Source of the DNA: Flexistipes sp041694215
GTDB lineage: Bacteria > Chrysiogenota > Deferribacteres > Deferribacterales > Flexistipitaceae
Assembly (NCBI GenBank): GCA_041694215.1
Contig: JASMTO010000007.1
Span: forward strand, 1 to 24,727
Length of the DNA: 24,727 nucleotides
Direction: 5' to 3'
Positions within the stretch are counted from its first letter, which is position 1; the number at the start of each line of letters is the position of its first letter. The translations under genes were made by a program, and so were the position numbers. Below are positions 15,777 to 23,846 of this stretch, piece after piece. A model generated the notes under the pieces. The model saw only the letters and a list, made by a program, of their open reading frames with translations, was not told the origin of the DNA and did not search any database.

Positions 15777-15805
15777 TTGACATAGCATTAAAAAAAACGT
15801 ATAAA
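15777..15805 (+). promoter_or_regulatory. Promoter of tRNA-Arg
   Basis: TTGACA (15777-15782) and TATAAA (15800-15805) are separated by exactly 17 bases. The -35 box is perfect and the -10 has one mismatch. The -10 box ends 15 bases before the tRNA, as expected for a stable RNA promoter. Confidence 0.85.
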
Positions 15806-15820
15806 CCCCTCACATATTAG

Positions 15821-15894
<74 letters not shown>

Positions 15895-15991
15895 TTTTGT
15901 CTTTTGCATGCCCGTAGCAATTTTCATATTTATTCAAATTGTCCAAATCATCTAAAACTGGCAACTTAAAACATTTAAGTGTTGTTAAGTT

Positions 15992-16019
15992 TTGTGAAAA
16001 AAGCGTTATATCTTATACA
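15992..16019 (+). promoter_or_regulatory. Possible promoter of cheW-recG
   Basis: TTGTGA (15992-15997) and TATACA (16014-16019) are separated by 16 bases. They lie in an AT-rich stretch about 110 bases before the cheW start. The remainder of the 15895-16131 gap shows no other feature. Confidence 0.35.
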
Positions 16020-16131
16020 ATAGGTTTATATACTAATTGAAATTATATTTATATATGATATAATATAAAAAAATTAAATACTTGGTGCAATTTTCATGAT
16101 TTAATCTTACGGGTTTAAGGAGAGGTTTATT

Positions 16132-16584
16132 ATGGCTGAGATAAATCAATATGTAAGTTTTATTTTAAATGGTGAGAGATATGCAATTGATATAATGAGT
16201 GTGGATGAGATTATCAGGCTAATAGAAGTTACTCCTGTGCCCAAAGCTCCTGATTTTGTTGAAGGTATTATTAATATGAGAGGCAAAGTAATACCTGTGG
16301 TAGATCTAAAAAATAGATTAAATCTGGGTGAATCTGAGGGGACATCTGAAACCCGTATAATGATTACAACAATAAAAAATAAAAAAGTGGGATTTATTGT
16401 CGATGCCGTTGAGGAAGTATTGCGGATAGAGCCTGACCTTGTGGAAAAAGCTCCTGGTGTTGCCACCAGTGTAGACTCCAATTATATAAAAGGCGTTGCC
16501 AGAACAAACAAAGGGCTTATTATTATTTTAGATGTTAATAAATTATTTACATCGAATGAAGAAGATCAATTGATGGGTTTTTAA
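16132..16584 (+). CDS. cheW: Chemotaxis coupling protein CheW
   Basis: The 150-residue protein is a stand-alone CheW domain of standard length. CheW links chemoreceptors to the CheA kinase. Typical segments are YVSFILNGERYAIDIMSVDEIIR (about 6-28), VPKAPDFVEGIINMRGKVIPVVDLKNRL (about 36-63) and GFIVDAVEEVLRI (about 86-98). KGVARTNKGLIIILDVNKLF at about 122-141 completes the domain. A strong AAGGAGAGG box lies about 7 bases upstream of the ATG. No cheA, cheY or receptor gene is near, so it may serve a cluster elsewhere. It is followed after only 22 bases by recG, so the two are probably cotranscribed although they have no known functional link. Confidence 0.93.
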   Translation: MAEINQYVSFILNGERYAIDIMSVDEIIRLIEVTPVPKAPDFVEGIINMRGKVIPVVDLKNRLNLGESEGTSETRIMITTIKNKKVGFIVDAVEEVLRIEPDLVEKAPGVATSVDSNYIKGVARTNKGLIIILDVNKLFTSNEEDQLMGF

Positions 16585-16606
16585 TTTATATAAAATAGAT
16601 TGAATA

Positions 16607-18904
16607 GTGAGCACTATAGAAAACATTAAAAGAAATTTAAAGCATATAGACTTATCAAATCCTGATTTCATAAAGAATCCACATAAATATCTCACCTTTT
16701 TTTCTGAGGAGTTAAAAAAGCTTTCTCCAAACCTTCATTCCAAACTAAAAAATATTCTTTCAGAAGATAATCCTGATATTTCTGCAATTGAGCGAATTTT
16801 ACATGAAACAAACATTATGATTTCAAGCAATACGTCTATTAAAGATAGTTTTGATAAGCTTACGGTTAGTATCGATTATTTAGATGGTGTTGGACCTAAA
16901 ACAGCTTCTACTTTAAAAAAGCATGGTATAAAAGAGATTCAGGATATACTTCTGCACTTTCCTTTTAAATATGAAATTGTAGATACCGATTTTTCATCAG
17001 AAAAACTGTTTATTCATGGCAAGCTTTTGGAAAAGAGCATTATCAGAACAAAATATGGCAAAAGCATTTTTCAGGCTTCTTTTCAGACTGATGAGGGATT
17101 TTACTATGCCATTTGGTTCAATTTCTCAAACAAATATCCCGGGCCATTATTAAAAGAAGGTGAAGAATACACTTTGTTTGGTAAGTATACACGTTTTAAT
17201 GGGAAGCCTGCAGCTGTGCATCCAAAATTTGTGGATAAAAATGAAAGAGGTACTGTTAAGACGTATTACAGTCTGCCCTCAAATATCAAAAACCTGTCTT
17301 TTGGCAAAATCGTCAAAAATGCGTTTATTTACATCGGCAATAATATTGTGGAAACACTGCCTGAACATATTTTAATAAAACATAATTATCCCAGTATTAA
17401 AAATGCCTTGCAAACAATACATTTTCCTGAATCGGGTCGGGATGTCAACTTACTTAACAGCGCAAAACATCCTGCATTCATTCGATTTGTTTACGAAGAG
17501 CTGTTTTATTTGCAGCTCGGCATGCTTATTAAAAAGCTGAATTATAACAAAGTGTTTGGGATAAAATATAATATTAAAAATGATTTTTTAGAGCAGATTA
17601 AATCATATGTTCCTTTTAAACTGACGAGGGGGCAAAAAAGAGCCTTGGCCGATATTTTCAATGATATGAAATCGGATTATCAGATGAACAGGCTTTTGCA
17701 GGGGGATGTGGGGAGTGGTAAAACCGTCGTTGCTTTTATTGCTGCGGTTGTTGCCGTATTAAACGGATATCAGGTTGCTATTATTGCACCTACCGAAGTG
17801 CTGGCTGAGCAGCATTATGTAAATCTTTTGAATTTTCTAAAAGGTGATTTTAGTACAGTCCTGCTTACGGGCTCCACATCCAAAAAAGAAAAGGATGAAA
17901 ACCGGGTTTTTATTGAAAATGGCAATGTGGATTTTATAGTGGGGACCCATTCGATAATAAGAGACGAAATCATATTTAAAAATCTTGGGTTGGCAATTAT
18001 TGATGAGCAGCACAGATTTGGAGTAATGCAGCGGAAAGCACTTGTAGATAAAGGCTACAATCCTGACATTTTGCTGATGACAGCCACGCCTATCCCAAGG
18101 ACACTTGCCCTTACACTTTATGGTGATCTGAATATTTCCATTATTGATGAGATGCCCCCGGGGCGCACACCGGTGGAGACAAGAGCTTTCCCAGCATCTG
18201 ATTTTCAAACCGTTTTGAGTTATGTGGAAAATGAACTTAAAAAGGGCAACAGGGCTTATTTTGTCTATCCCCTCATAGATGAAAGTGAAAAAATGAATTT
18301 GAAAGATGCCACGAGAAATTTTGAGATAATTAGTGAAAGATTGGTAAAATATCGTGTGGGGCTTTTACATGGTAAAATGAAATCTGAGGAAAAAAATAGA
18401 CTAATGGCAGATTTTCGATCAGGGCGTATTGATGTTTTGGTTTCCACCACTGTTATTGAAGTGGGGGTCGATGTTCCGGATGCCACTGTCATGGTTGTTG
18501 AAAATGCCGAGCGATTTGGTTTATCACAACTGCATCAGCTGAGGGGGAGAGTGGGGCGTAGCGCCAAAAAATCGTACTGTTTTTTGATATATTCTGATAA
18601 TATTTCCGAGGATGGTAAAAAACGCATCGATGCAATGGTAAGCACAAATGATGGATTTAAATTATCAGAAGTTGATCTTGAAATAAGAGGCCCCGGTGAT
18701 TTTTTTGGCACAAGGCAATCCGGTTTGCCTGAATTTCGTTTTTCAAATATTCTAAGGGATGTGAAGATTCTCAACAATGCCAGAAGAGATGCTGAGGAAA
18801 TCCTGAAAGAGGATCCTTTACTTGAAAAACCGAAACACCTTGTACTAAAAGAAATGCTGCATTTCAAATGGAAACATAATCTTGATTTAACCGGTGTAGG
18901 CTAA
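16607..18904 (+). CDS. recG: ATP-dependent DNA helicase RecG
   Basis: RecG remodels stalled replication forks and branch-migrates Holliday junctions and R-loops. The 765-residue product starts with GTG; there is no strong ribosome binding site. It is longer than the ~690-residue E. coli protein because of about 75-85 extra N-terminal residues, an extension also known in Thermotoga-type RecG. The OB-fold wedge domain spans about 115-250. Helicase motif I is GDVGSGKT near residues 367-374, motif II DEQHRFG near 466-472 (the DEQH variant usual in RecG) and motif III TATPIPRTL near 493-501. Motifs in GRVGRSAKKSYCFLIY follow. The C-terminal FFGTRQSGLPEFRF is the RecG TRG-like region. It lies downstream of cheW. 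The CRISPR-linked genes start less than 100 bases further on, but I see no reason to assign RecG to that module. Confidence 0.97.
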   Translation: MSTIENIKRNLKHIDLSNPDFIKNPHKYLTFFSEELKKLSPNLHSKLKNILSEDNPDISAIERILHETNIMISSNTSIKDSFDKLTVSIDYLDGVGPKTASTLKKHGIKEIQDILLHFPFKYEIVDTDFSSEKLFIHGKLLEKSIIRTKYGKSIFQASFQTDEGFYYAIWFNFSNKYPGPLLKEGEEYTLFGKYTRFNGKPAAVHPKFVDKNERGTVKTYYSLPSNIKNLSFGKIVKNAFIYIGNNIVETLPEHILIKHNYPSIKNALQTIHFPESGRDVNLLNSAKHPAFIRFVYEELFYLQLGMLIKKLNYNKVFGIKYNIKNDFLEQIKSYVPFKLTRGQKRALADIFNDMKSDYQMNRLLQGDVGSGKTVVAFIAAVVAVLNGYQVAIIAPTEVLAEQHYVNLLNFLKGDFSTVLLTGSTSKKEKDENRVFIENGNVDFIVGTHSIIRDEIIFKNLGLAIIDEQHRFGVMQRKALVDKGYNPDILLMTATPIPRTLALTLYGDLNISIIDEMPPGRTPVETRAFPASDFQTVLSYVENELKKGNRAYFVYPLIDESEKMNLKDATRNFEIISERLVKYRVGLLHGKMKSEEKNRLMADFRSGRIDVLVSTTVIEVGVDVPDATVMVVENAERFGLSQLHQLRGRVGRSAKKSYCFLIYSDNISEDGKKRIDAMVSTNDGFKLSEVDLEIRGPGDFFGTRQSGLPEFRFSNILRDVKILNNARRDAEEILKEDPLLEKPKHLVLKEMLHFKWKHNLDLTGVG

Positions 18905-18998
18905 ATTTTTAGTTAGATAGTTATTTTTTATATGCAAATGTGTTGATTAGTTATTTATGATATTATATAATTTATTAAAACATTCAGGGAGGTCGCCA

Positions 18999-19544
18999 AT
19001 GCAGCTTTTAAGATTAACTGAAGAACAGTTAAAAAATATTTCCAGCAGTATTACACTGCAAAGAGCAGAAAATTATGTGGGCAAATTTTATGACTGTGAG
19101 ATTGAAGGGAGCAAGTTAAAAGGGAAAATTAAAGGGAATCACGGCGTTTACAATGTGGAGCTTTTTATTGATTCTGATCCCCTTGATTTCAAATGTGACT
19201 GCAATGCTTCGAAGGAAATGTTTTGCAAACATGCTGCTGCATTGGGATTGACATATATTTACACCCCCTGGGTTTTTACAACTGAAGAGGAGCTAGACAG
19301 AACCAAAATTACCTCTACGGGAGAATTGCAGTTTTATTTAAAATCAGTTAAGTTAAAAGACCTGATAGATGAGCTGAAAAGATCTGGCATAGGTGCTTCA
19401 GCCTTTGCAGAGATTACCGGTATTTCCATCCAGCAGCTTTCCATGATTATAAAAGATGACCAAAATGGTAAAAATCATACACTGACAATTCCGTTAAAGC
19501 TGTCCTGCCTGTATCTTATTGAGCGGGGAATTACCGCCGAATAA
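18999..19544 (+). CDS. SWIM zinc-finger protein with helix-turn-helix-like C-terminus
   Basis: I chose the ATG at 18999 (181 residues) because GGGAGG lies 6 bases upstream; an in-frame ATG at 18957 has no such signal. Residues about 1-85 match the SWIM-domain layout: LQRAENYVGKFYDCEIEG, a beta-rich stretch, then CDCNASKEMFCKHAAAL (about 62-78) with the CxCx(n)CxH zinc ligands. Residues about 115-180 are helical. The stretch SAFAEITGISIQQLSMIIKDD reads like the second and third helices of an HTH DNA-binding domain, with ERGI ending it. SWIM domains bind DNA or proteins. The gene ends 12-48 bases before the CARF-like gene and points the same way, so it could be the first gene and perhaps regulator of the CRISPR-associated operon. 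I know no named family with this pairing. Confidence 0.75.
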   Translation: MQLLRLTEEQLKNISSSITLQRAENYVGKFYDCEIEGSKLKGKIKGNHGVYNVELFIDSDPLDFKCDCNASKEMFCKHAAALGLTYIYTPWVFTTEEELDRTKITSTGELQFYLKSVKLKDLIDELKRSGIGASAFAEITGISIQQLSMIIKDDQNGKNHTLTIPLKLSCLYLIERGITAE

Positions 19545-19592
19545 ACAAGGAGTTAATTGTCTTTTACAAACTGTTATCATGAGGTTTTGTCC

Positions 19593-20567
19593 ATGAAAAA
19601 GCATGTTAATAGTCCAGTTATATCTTTTACTAAAAGATATAACTCAGAAATTTATTTAGCTTCTTTTATTTTGCTCATATCGTTATCGCTACCAGCATCA
19701 AATCCTTTGCCTGAATTATATACAGGAATCCTGTATATCCTCGTATTTGTTTTATTACAGTCATTAAACAAAGAGGAAATAAATCTAAAAAAACATATAA
19801 AAAACTTAACCGAGGTAAACGATCATTCGGCATATGGTATAATTGGCGCACTGGGGATGCTGGGTATTACCAGCTGGAATTTTGATCTGTTTATGGAAGG
19901 AAAGGTTATCTATGCTTGTATGTTTGCTGTTAATTTTGTCAATTTTATCTATTTCTATTTCCTATTTATGCCTGATAAGCTTAAAGATATCTCTGATAAG
20001 CTGGAAAAACGAAAGGTTCTTATTTCTGCGGCTCCATATAACTACGTGAAGAGTAAAGAAAGGGCTGAAAGTGCGCAAGAGACTATCTCTGAAAAACTAT
20101 CACTAATAGATATTATTACAGGACTAGATGAAAAGAAACACAACTGGAGCCTTCCTATAAAATCGATAAATTTCCATGGAAAGACACTGGAGCAAATATG
20201 GTTTTTGGTTACCTCATCAGATGAAGGAAATGCTGAATATAACGCGTTCAAAGAGGCTCTCTTTTCATTAAAAGAAAAATTTGCTCTTTCCTTTGAAATC
20301 AACGAAAAAGAAGATGTGAATTTTAACGATCCCAAGTCTATTAAAAGCAAAACGAGGGAAATCCTTCATGAGGTAAAAAAACAGGGGTATTTGGATGGAA
20401 ATATCAGTTTTAATATTTCCACAGGTACCTCTTTGATCTCAACTGTTTTTATGATTTTTTGTTTTATTCCACAAAGGCAAGCTGAGTACTATGTTCAGGG
20501 AAATAAAGATCATGGCCACCCACCCATCAGAATCCTTCCTGATACTGAAGATGTTAAAAATATATAA
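19593..20567 (+). CDS. Membrane protein with C-terminal CARF-like domain (putative CRISPR-associated)
   Basis: From the ATG at 19593 (GAGG 8 bases upstream) the protein has 324 residues. A TTG at 19557 with AAGGAG only 4 bases upstream would add 12 residues. The N-terminal ~130 residues hold about four membrane helices (about 18-37, 42-58, 80-97 and 104-123, with a charged loop at 60-76). A charged helix (DKLKDISDKLEKRK) leads to a soluble domain from about residue 140. LEQIWFLVTSSDEGN near 198-212 fits the first strand and loop of a CARF domain. FNISTGTSLIST at about 273-284 fits the conserved nucleotide-binding motif (compare NISSGT and NxTGGT in Csm6/Csx proteins). CARF domains sense cyclic oligoadenylates made by Cas10, and some CARF proteins with membrane segments act on the envelope. 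Its place just before cas6-RT-cas1 supports a CRISPR role. The CARF assignment is a motif reading, not a database match. Confidence 0.72.
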   Translation: MKKHVNSPVISFTKRYNSEIYLASFILLISLSLPASNPLPELYTGILYILVFVLLQSLNKEEINLKKHIKNLTEVNDHSAYGIIGALGMLGITSWNFDLFMEGKVIYACMFAVNFVNFIYFYFLFMPDKLKDISDKLEKRKVLISAAPYNYVKSKERAESAQETISEKLSLIDIITGLDEKKHNWSLPIKSINFHGKTLEQIWFLVTSSDEGNAEYNAFKEALFSLKEKFALSFEINEKEDVNFNDPKSIKSKTREILHEVKKQGYLDGNISFNISTGTSLISTVFMIFCFIPQRQAEYYVQGNKDHGHPPIRILPDTEDVKNI

Positions 20568-20580
20568 GTGGAGGTAACAT

Positions 20581-20760
20581 ATGCCGATTTTATCCACTTT
20601 TGTTGATAGTGAGAATAAGGAACATTATCAATGGTTTTCCGATAATAAAAAGAGGGGCAAAATACGTCAAAACCTAACAGACAGTGATGTAAATAACCCA
20701 CATTTAAAAAAGAAAATTGAGAATTGCAATAATGGGAAAAGTAAAAAGCAGCAAAAATGA
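20581..20760 (+). CDS. Small basic ORF (59 aa) between the CARF gene and cas6-RT-cas1
   Basis: An ATG with a strong GGAGG 6 bases upstream starts 13 bases after the stop of the CARF-like gene. It opens a 59-codon frame beginning MPILSTFVDSENKEHYQWF and ending in a Lys/Gln-rich tail (KSKKQQK). I recognise no family. It is strongly basic, with no membrane segment or zinc motif. Its last 29 bases overlap the start of the cas6-RT-cas1 frame (ATG at 20732) in another frame. That frame has no good ribosome binding site of its own, so translation of the small ORF may deliver ribosomes to the fusion gene. It may be a real small protein, a translational coupler, or both. An alternative is a decayed N-terminal piece of a longer Cas6, but the Cas6 domain seems to start properly downstream. 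Confidence 0.6.
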   Translation: MPILSTFVDSENKEHYQWFSDNKKRGKIRQNLTDSDVNNPHLKKKIENCNNGKSKKQQK

Positions 20761-23332
20761 ATTTTTGAAAGAATTGACATGGGCAAAACTTACCATTTCT
20801 CTTACAAATACCAGGCGAATCCCTGGAGCAGTTCCTTTTTATTTGCTCGTTAACAGTATCATAAAAGATGTGACAAATATTGTTGCCGGCAGCTATGATA
20901 ATCAGCATAGGATTTTTTTCCATCTGCCTGACAGGAAATTTGGTTTTAAGCCAAAGCTTAATCTGCCACAGCGAGTGGAGATATTTTTTTGTAATAACGA
21001 CATAGAAATATCTCAAGTATGGCAGGATGCTTTATTACAGTATTTTGATATTCCGGAAAACAGAAAAAATGTCACGTTAAACACAGTAGAATCTTTTGAT
21101 TTGATAAAATTTGAAAATATTCTGGAAAATACGGATATAGATTTTGGTATCAATGAAGTATGCCTTCTTTTTTTGACGCCGCTGGGATTTCCCCTGGTGA
21201 AAAAGAAAATAAGGACATTTATTGATGAAGATACGTTTGTCAAAATTTTTAATAACAGGCTTATTAACCTGTTTCAAATAAATCGTCTTGATATTGATAC
21301 CTCCAGATTTACCATATTGCCTTACTACTGGAATTATACTGAGCAAAAGAAAATGTCCGTATCCCAGCAGGGGCATATACAGTACATTAAAGGTTGCATG
21401 GGAAAGCTTTATATAAAAGGTGATTTAACAGAGCTTATGCCATTACTTATTCTCGGATCACATATACATGCAGGTACGAAGATATCCAATGCCCTTGGTT
21501 ATTACAAATTGTATGACAAACCGGTTGCTCATTTTGATCCACTGATATGTAATTATGACTACATTGATTCAGTATTTGATAATCTTTACGAAGAGCAGCA
21601 GGACAACGAAAAGCTAATATTTATTGAGGATAATCTTCCTGAAATCCTCCTTGAGGAAATCGTATCCGGTACATACAAGCCAGAAAAACCGGAAGTTTTT
21701 AGTATCCCCAAAGGAAATGGTGAACATAGAACAATCGAAAAACCGATATTTAAAGATCATTTGGTATATAAATGTGTTCATGATGCGTTGTTTAAGGTGT
21801 TTGACAAAACGTTTGAGGAATCGTCAATAGGATACAGAAAGGGCAGAGGAAGGCAGGATGCAATCAAGAAAATTAATGATGCTATCGCAGAAGGGTATTG
21901 TTATATTGTGGAATCAGATATAGAAGATTTTTTCCCGTCAGTCGATCAGAGGAAACTCTATGATATCCTGCAGAAACTTTTACCGGATGCTGATCAGATT
22001 ACATTGAAGCTATTGAAAACAATTATCATTGGTCAGAATAGTGACTTTTCACGAGGAATCCCTCTGGGTTATCCCACATCCCCGCTTTTTGCTAATATTT
22101 ATCTGGATAGCTTTGATGAGGAATTTCACAATAGTGACAAAGAAATGATACGATTTGCTGATGATTTTATCATCTTGACAAAGACTTATGAAGAGGCAGA
22201 ATCGATTTTGGAAGAAACACATAAACATATGAATAAAATAGGCCTGTCTTTAAATATAAACAAAACGTCGATTAAGCATATCGAAGATGGATTTAATTTT
22301 TTAGGTTATAACTTTACTGGTGATGGCATGGTTGTGGACAACAGTGTGGGAGAATCGCCCTACCGAAAGCCTTTATTTATTACTGAGCCTTTTGTATTTA
22401 TTTCAGTTCAGGGGGAGAGACTGGAAATTAGGAAAAACAAAGAAATTCTTAATAGTGTTCCACTGAACAGGATTAGCGAAGTGCTCATCCTGGATCAGGC
22501 CTCTTTTTCATCATTTTTTGTGAGCAAATGCATTGATAGAAATATCCCTATTTCCATGACATTGTACAGTGGCTACTATATTACTACAATAAAACCGGAC
22601 TCCCGAAAGTATTTCGATATTGCAAATCAACATGCCTCTAAGTTTTTTAATATTACTGAAGCTGAACGATTTGCATATGCTCAGGAATTTGCCATTGCAA
22701 AAATCAGTAACTATATAAGTTTTATTAAAAAGAGGAGGATGTCCAAAGAGGGCTTTGAGAGGCTTGTGAATATAATTGAAGAAATTAAAAAATCTGAAAA
22801 TGTCAATGAAATCCGCGGGTACGAAGGACAAGCAGCTAAGCTGTGCTTCTCATTGATTAATAAAACTGTAAAGTATGAAGAGTTTAAGGCAGAGAAAAGG
22901 GGGCGGAAAGAGTCGGATTTGTACAATGGATTGCTTAATTTTGGCTATTATCTGCTTTTTAGCCGTGTTAATTCATTAATCCGGTCTGTGGGGCTTAACC
23001 CTTACTTAGGATTTTTACACAGCGAAATAAATGATTATGAATCGCTTGTAGCCGATGTGCAAGAGCCTTTTAGAGTCTTTGTTGACAGGGCTATTTTAAG
23101 GATGATAAATCTAAAAGTAATTACGCCAAATGATTTTAAAGACCATAATAAACGGAAATATCTGACACATGAAGCCAGAAAAAAGTTTTTATACAATTTT
23201 GAAAAAGAATTTGCTAACAAAGCTACAGTCAGAAGCAGATCATTACTGGATATGCTTGCTGTCCAGGTATTTAATATAAAACGATGGGTTGTGGAAGATG
23301 TACCATTTAAGGTATTTAGATGGGAGGAATAA
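20732..23332 (+). CDS. cas6-RT-cas1: Cas6-reverse transcriptase-Cas1 fusion protein
   Basis: From ATG 20732 the product has 866 residues; an in-frame TTG at 20717 would add five. Residues about 8-265 resemble Cas6, the CRISPR RNA endonuclease. They start with LTWAKLTISL and carry a Gly-containing loop HIHAGTKISNALGYYKL at 244-260 like the Cas6 C-terminal motif. Residues about 290-540 are a reverse transcriptase: SDIEDFFPS with Asp396, IPLGYPTSPLFANIYLD, FADD with Asp477 and Asp478, then LSLNINKTSI and FNFLGYNF. Residues about 550-866 are Cas1, with metal ligands Glu698 (YEGQAAK), His763 (FLHSE) and Asp775/Glu778 (ADVQEP). All catalytic residues seem present. In Marinomonas a protein of this architecture acquires spacers from RNA and processes crRNA. 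Cas2 overlaps its stop (TAATG) and an array follows. Confidence 0.95.
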   Translation: MGKVKSSKNEFLKELTWAKLTISLTNTRRIPGAVPFYLLVNSIIKDVTNIVAGSYDNQHRIFFHLPDRKFGFKPKLNLPQRVEIFFCNNDIEISQVWQDALLQYFDIPENRKNVTLNTVESFDLIKFENILENTDIDFGINEVCLLFLTPLGFPLVKKKIRTFIDEDTFVKIFNNRLINLFQINRLDIDTSRFTILPYYWNYTEQKKMSVSQQGHIQYIKGCMGKLYIKGDLTELMPLLILGSHIHAGTKISNALGYYKLYDKPVAHFDPLICNYDYIDSVFDNLYEEQQDNEKLIFIEDNLPEILLEEIVSGTYKPEKPEVFSIPKGNGEHRTIEKPIFKDHLVYKCVHDALFKVFDKTFEESSIGYRKGRGRQDAIKKINDAIAEGYCYIVESDIEDFFPSVDQRKLYDILQKLLPDADQITLKLLKTIIIGQNSDFSRGIPLGYPTSPLFANIYLDSFDEEFHNSDKEMIRFADDFIILTKTYEEAESILEETHKHMNKIGLSLNINKTSIKHIEDGFNFLGYNFTGDGMVVDNSVGESPYRKPLFITEPFVFISVQGERLEIRKNKEILNSVPLNRISEVLILDQASFSSFFVSKCIDRNIPISMTLYSGYYITTIKPDSRKYFDIANQHASKFFNITEAERFAYAQEFAIAKISNYISFIKKRRMSKEGFERLVNIIEEIKKSENVNEIRGYEGQAAKLCFSLINKTVKYEEFKAEKRGRKESDLYNGLLNFGYYLLFSRVNSLIRSVGLNPYLGFLHSEINDYESLVADVQEPFRVFVDRAILRMINLKVITPNDFKDHNKRKYLTHEARKKFLYNFEKEFANKATVRSRSLLDMLAVQVFNIKRWVVEDVPFKVFRWEE

Positions 23333-23616
23333 TGCCAAGAAATTCCAAGTATGTCGTAGCATATGATATCACTGAAGATAAAGAGCGTAAAAAGGTAGAT
23401 GATCTGTTGAAAAATTTTGGTTTTAGGGTACAAAAAAGTGTGTTTGAATGCAGGTTGACAAAAAGGGATCAAAACAGAATGCTGGAAGGGCTCGAAAAAC
23501 TGGAGCTGAAAACTGGTTTTGTATCTGTATACAAACTTCAGCCTAACAGTAAAGTTAAGGAAATTGGGGTAAAGAAAGATTATAATTTTGATGATGGTGC
23601 TGCTTTTGTAATTTAA
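23332..23616 (+). CDS. cas2: CRISPR-associated endonuclease Cas2
   Basis: I chose the ATG at 23332 (94 residues) because GGGAGG lies 4-5 bases upstream. It overlaps the cas6-RT-cas1 stop by one base (TAATG), a sign of coupled translation. The protein begins MPRNSKYVVAYDITEDKERKKV, the first strand of the Cas2 ferredoxin-like fold with the conserved Asp at position 12. GFRVQKSVFECRLT (about 29-42) and a C-terminal strand follow as expected. Cas2 dimers bridge two Cas1 dimers in the spacer integration complex; nuclease activity is usually not needed. Here it would work with the Cas1 part of the fusion. The length is ordinary for the family. Confidence 0.95.
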   Translation: MPRNSKYVVAYDITEDKERKKVDDLLKNFGFRVQKSVFECRLTKRDQNRMLEGLEKLELKTGFVSVYKLQPNSKVKEIGVKKDYNFDDGAAFVI

Positions 23617-23846
23617 CTAAAAGGCTATGCAGCTCTGTAAAAATTATAAAAGTTTTGCATAGCTCATATATTACAAACTTCTCATATGCTTTTTTGATGT
23701 TTGGAAATTAAATATGATTCAGTGATAGTAGAACAAAAGTCGTGTCAAACCTACGTGGAAAACTTGTGGAAAACTAATGTATGTGGGAGAGGTTTGACAA
23801 ATTCCGATTGTAATTCTCTGATAAATAAGTTATAAAAAAGGGGAGA
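23617..23846 (+). promoter_or_regulatory. CRISPR leader with nested repeats and probable array promoter
   Basis: The 230 bases between cas2 and the first repeat are AT-rich and hold three distinct signals. First, GCTATGCA (23624-23631) and TGCATAGC (23656-23663) form an inverted repeat just after cas2. Second, a perfect 10-bp inverted repeat, TGTCAAACCT (23743-23752) and AGGTTTGACA (23790-23799), encloses two direct copies of GTGGAAAACT (23755-23764 and 23766-23775), 11 bases apart. Third, the right arm includes a perfect -35 box, TTGACA (23794-23799), followed after 17 bases by TCTGAT (23817-23822), which could drive the array. Leaders normally carry the array promoter and sites that guide spacer integration. 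The left arm has the same -35 in the opposite direction. Confidence 0.6.

Noticed and set aside
20581..20760. Small ORF as the frameshifted N-terminus of the Cas6 domain
   Set aside because: The Cas6-like first strand (LTWAKLTISL) is fully inside the downstream frame, and the small ORF has its own strong ribosome binding site and no Cas6-like pattern.
20732..23332. Group II intron reverse transcriptase or retron as the source of the RT motifs
   Set aside because: The RT lies between Cas6-like and Cas1 domains in one frame, with cas2 and an array downstream, and no intron or retron RNA structure is seen.
23743..23799. Inverted repeat in the leader read as a degenerate CRISPR repeat
   Set aside because: It shares no sequence with the 36-base repeat and its arms are 10 bases only.
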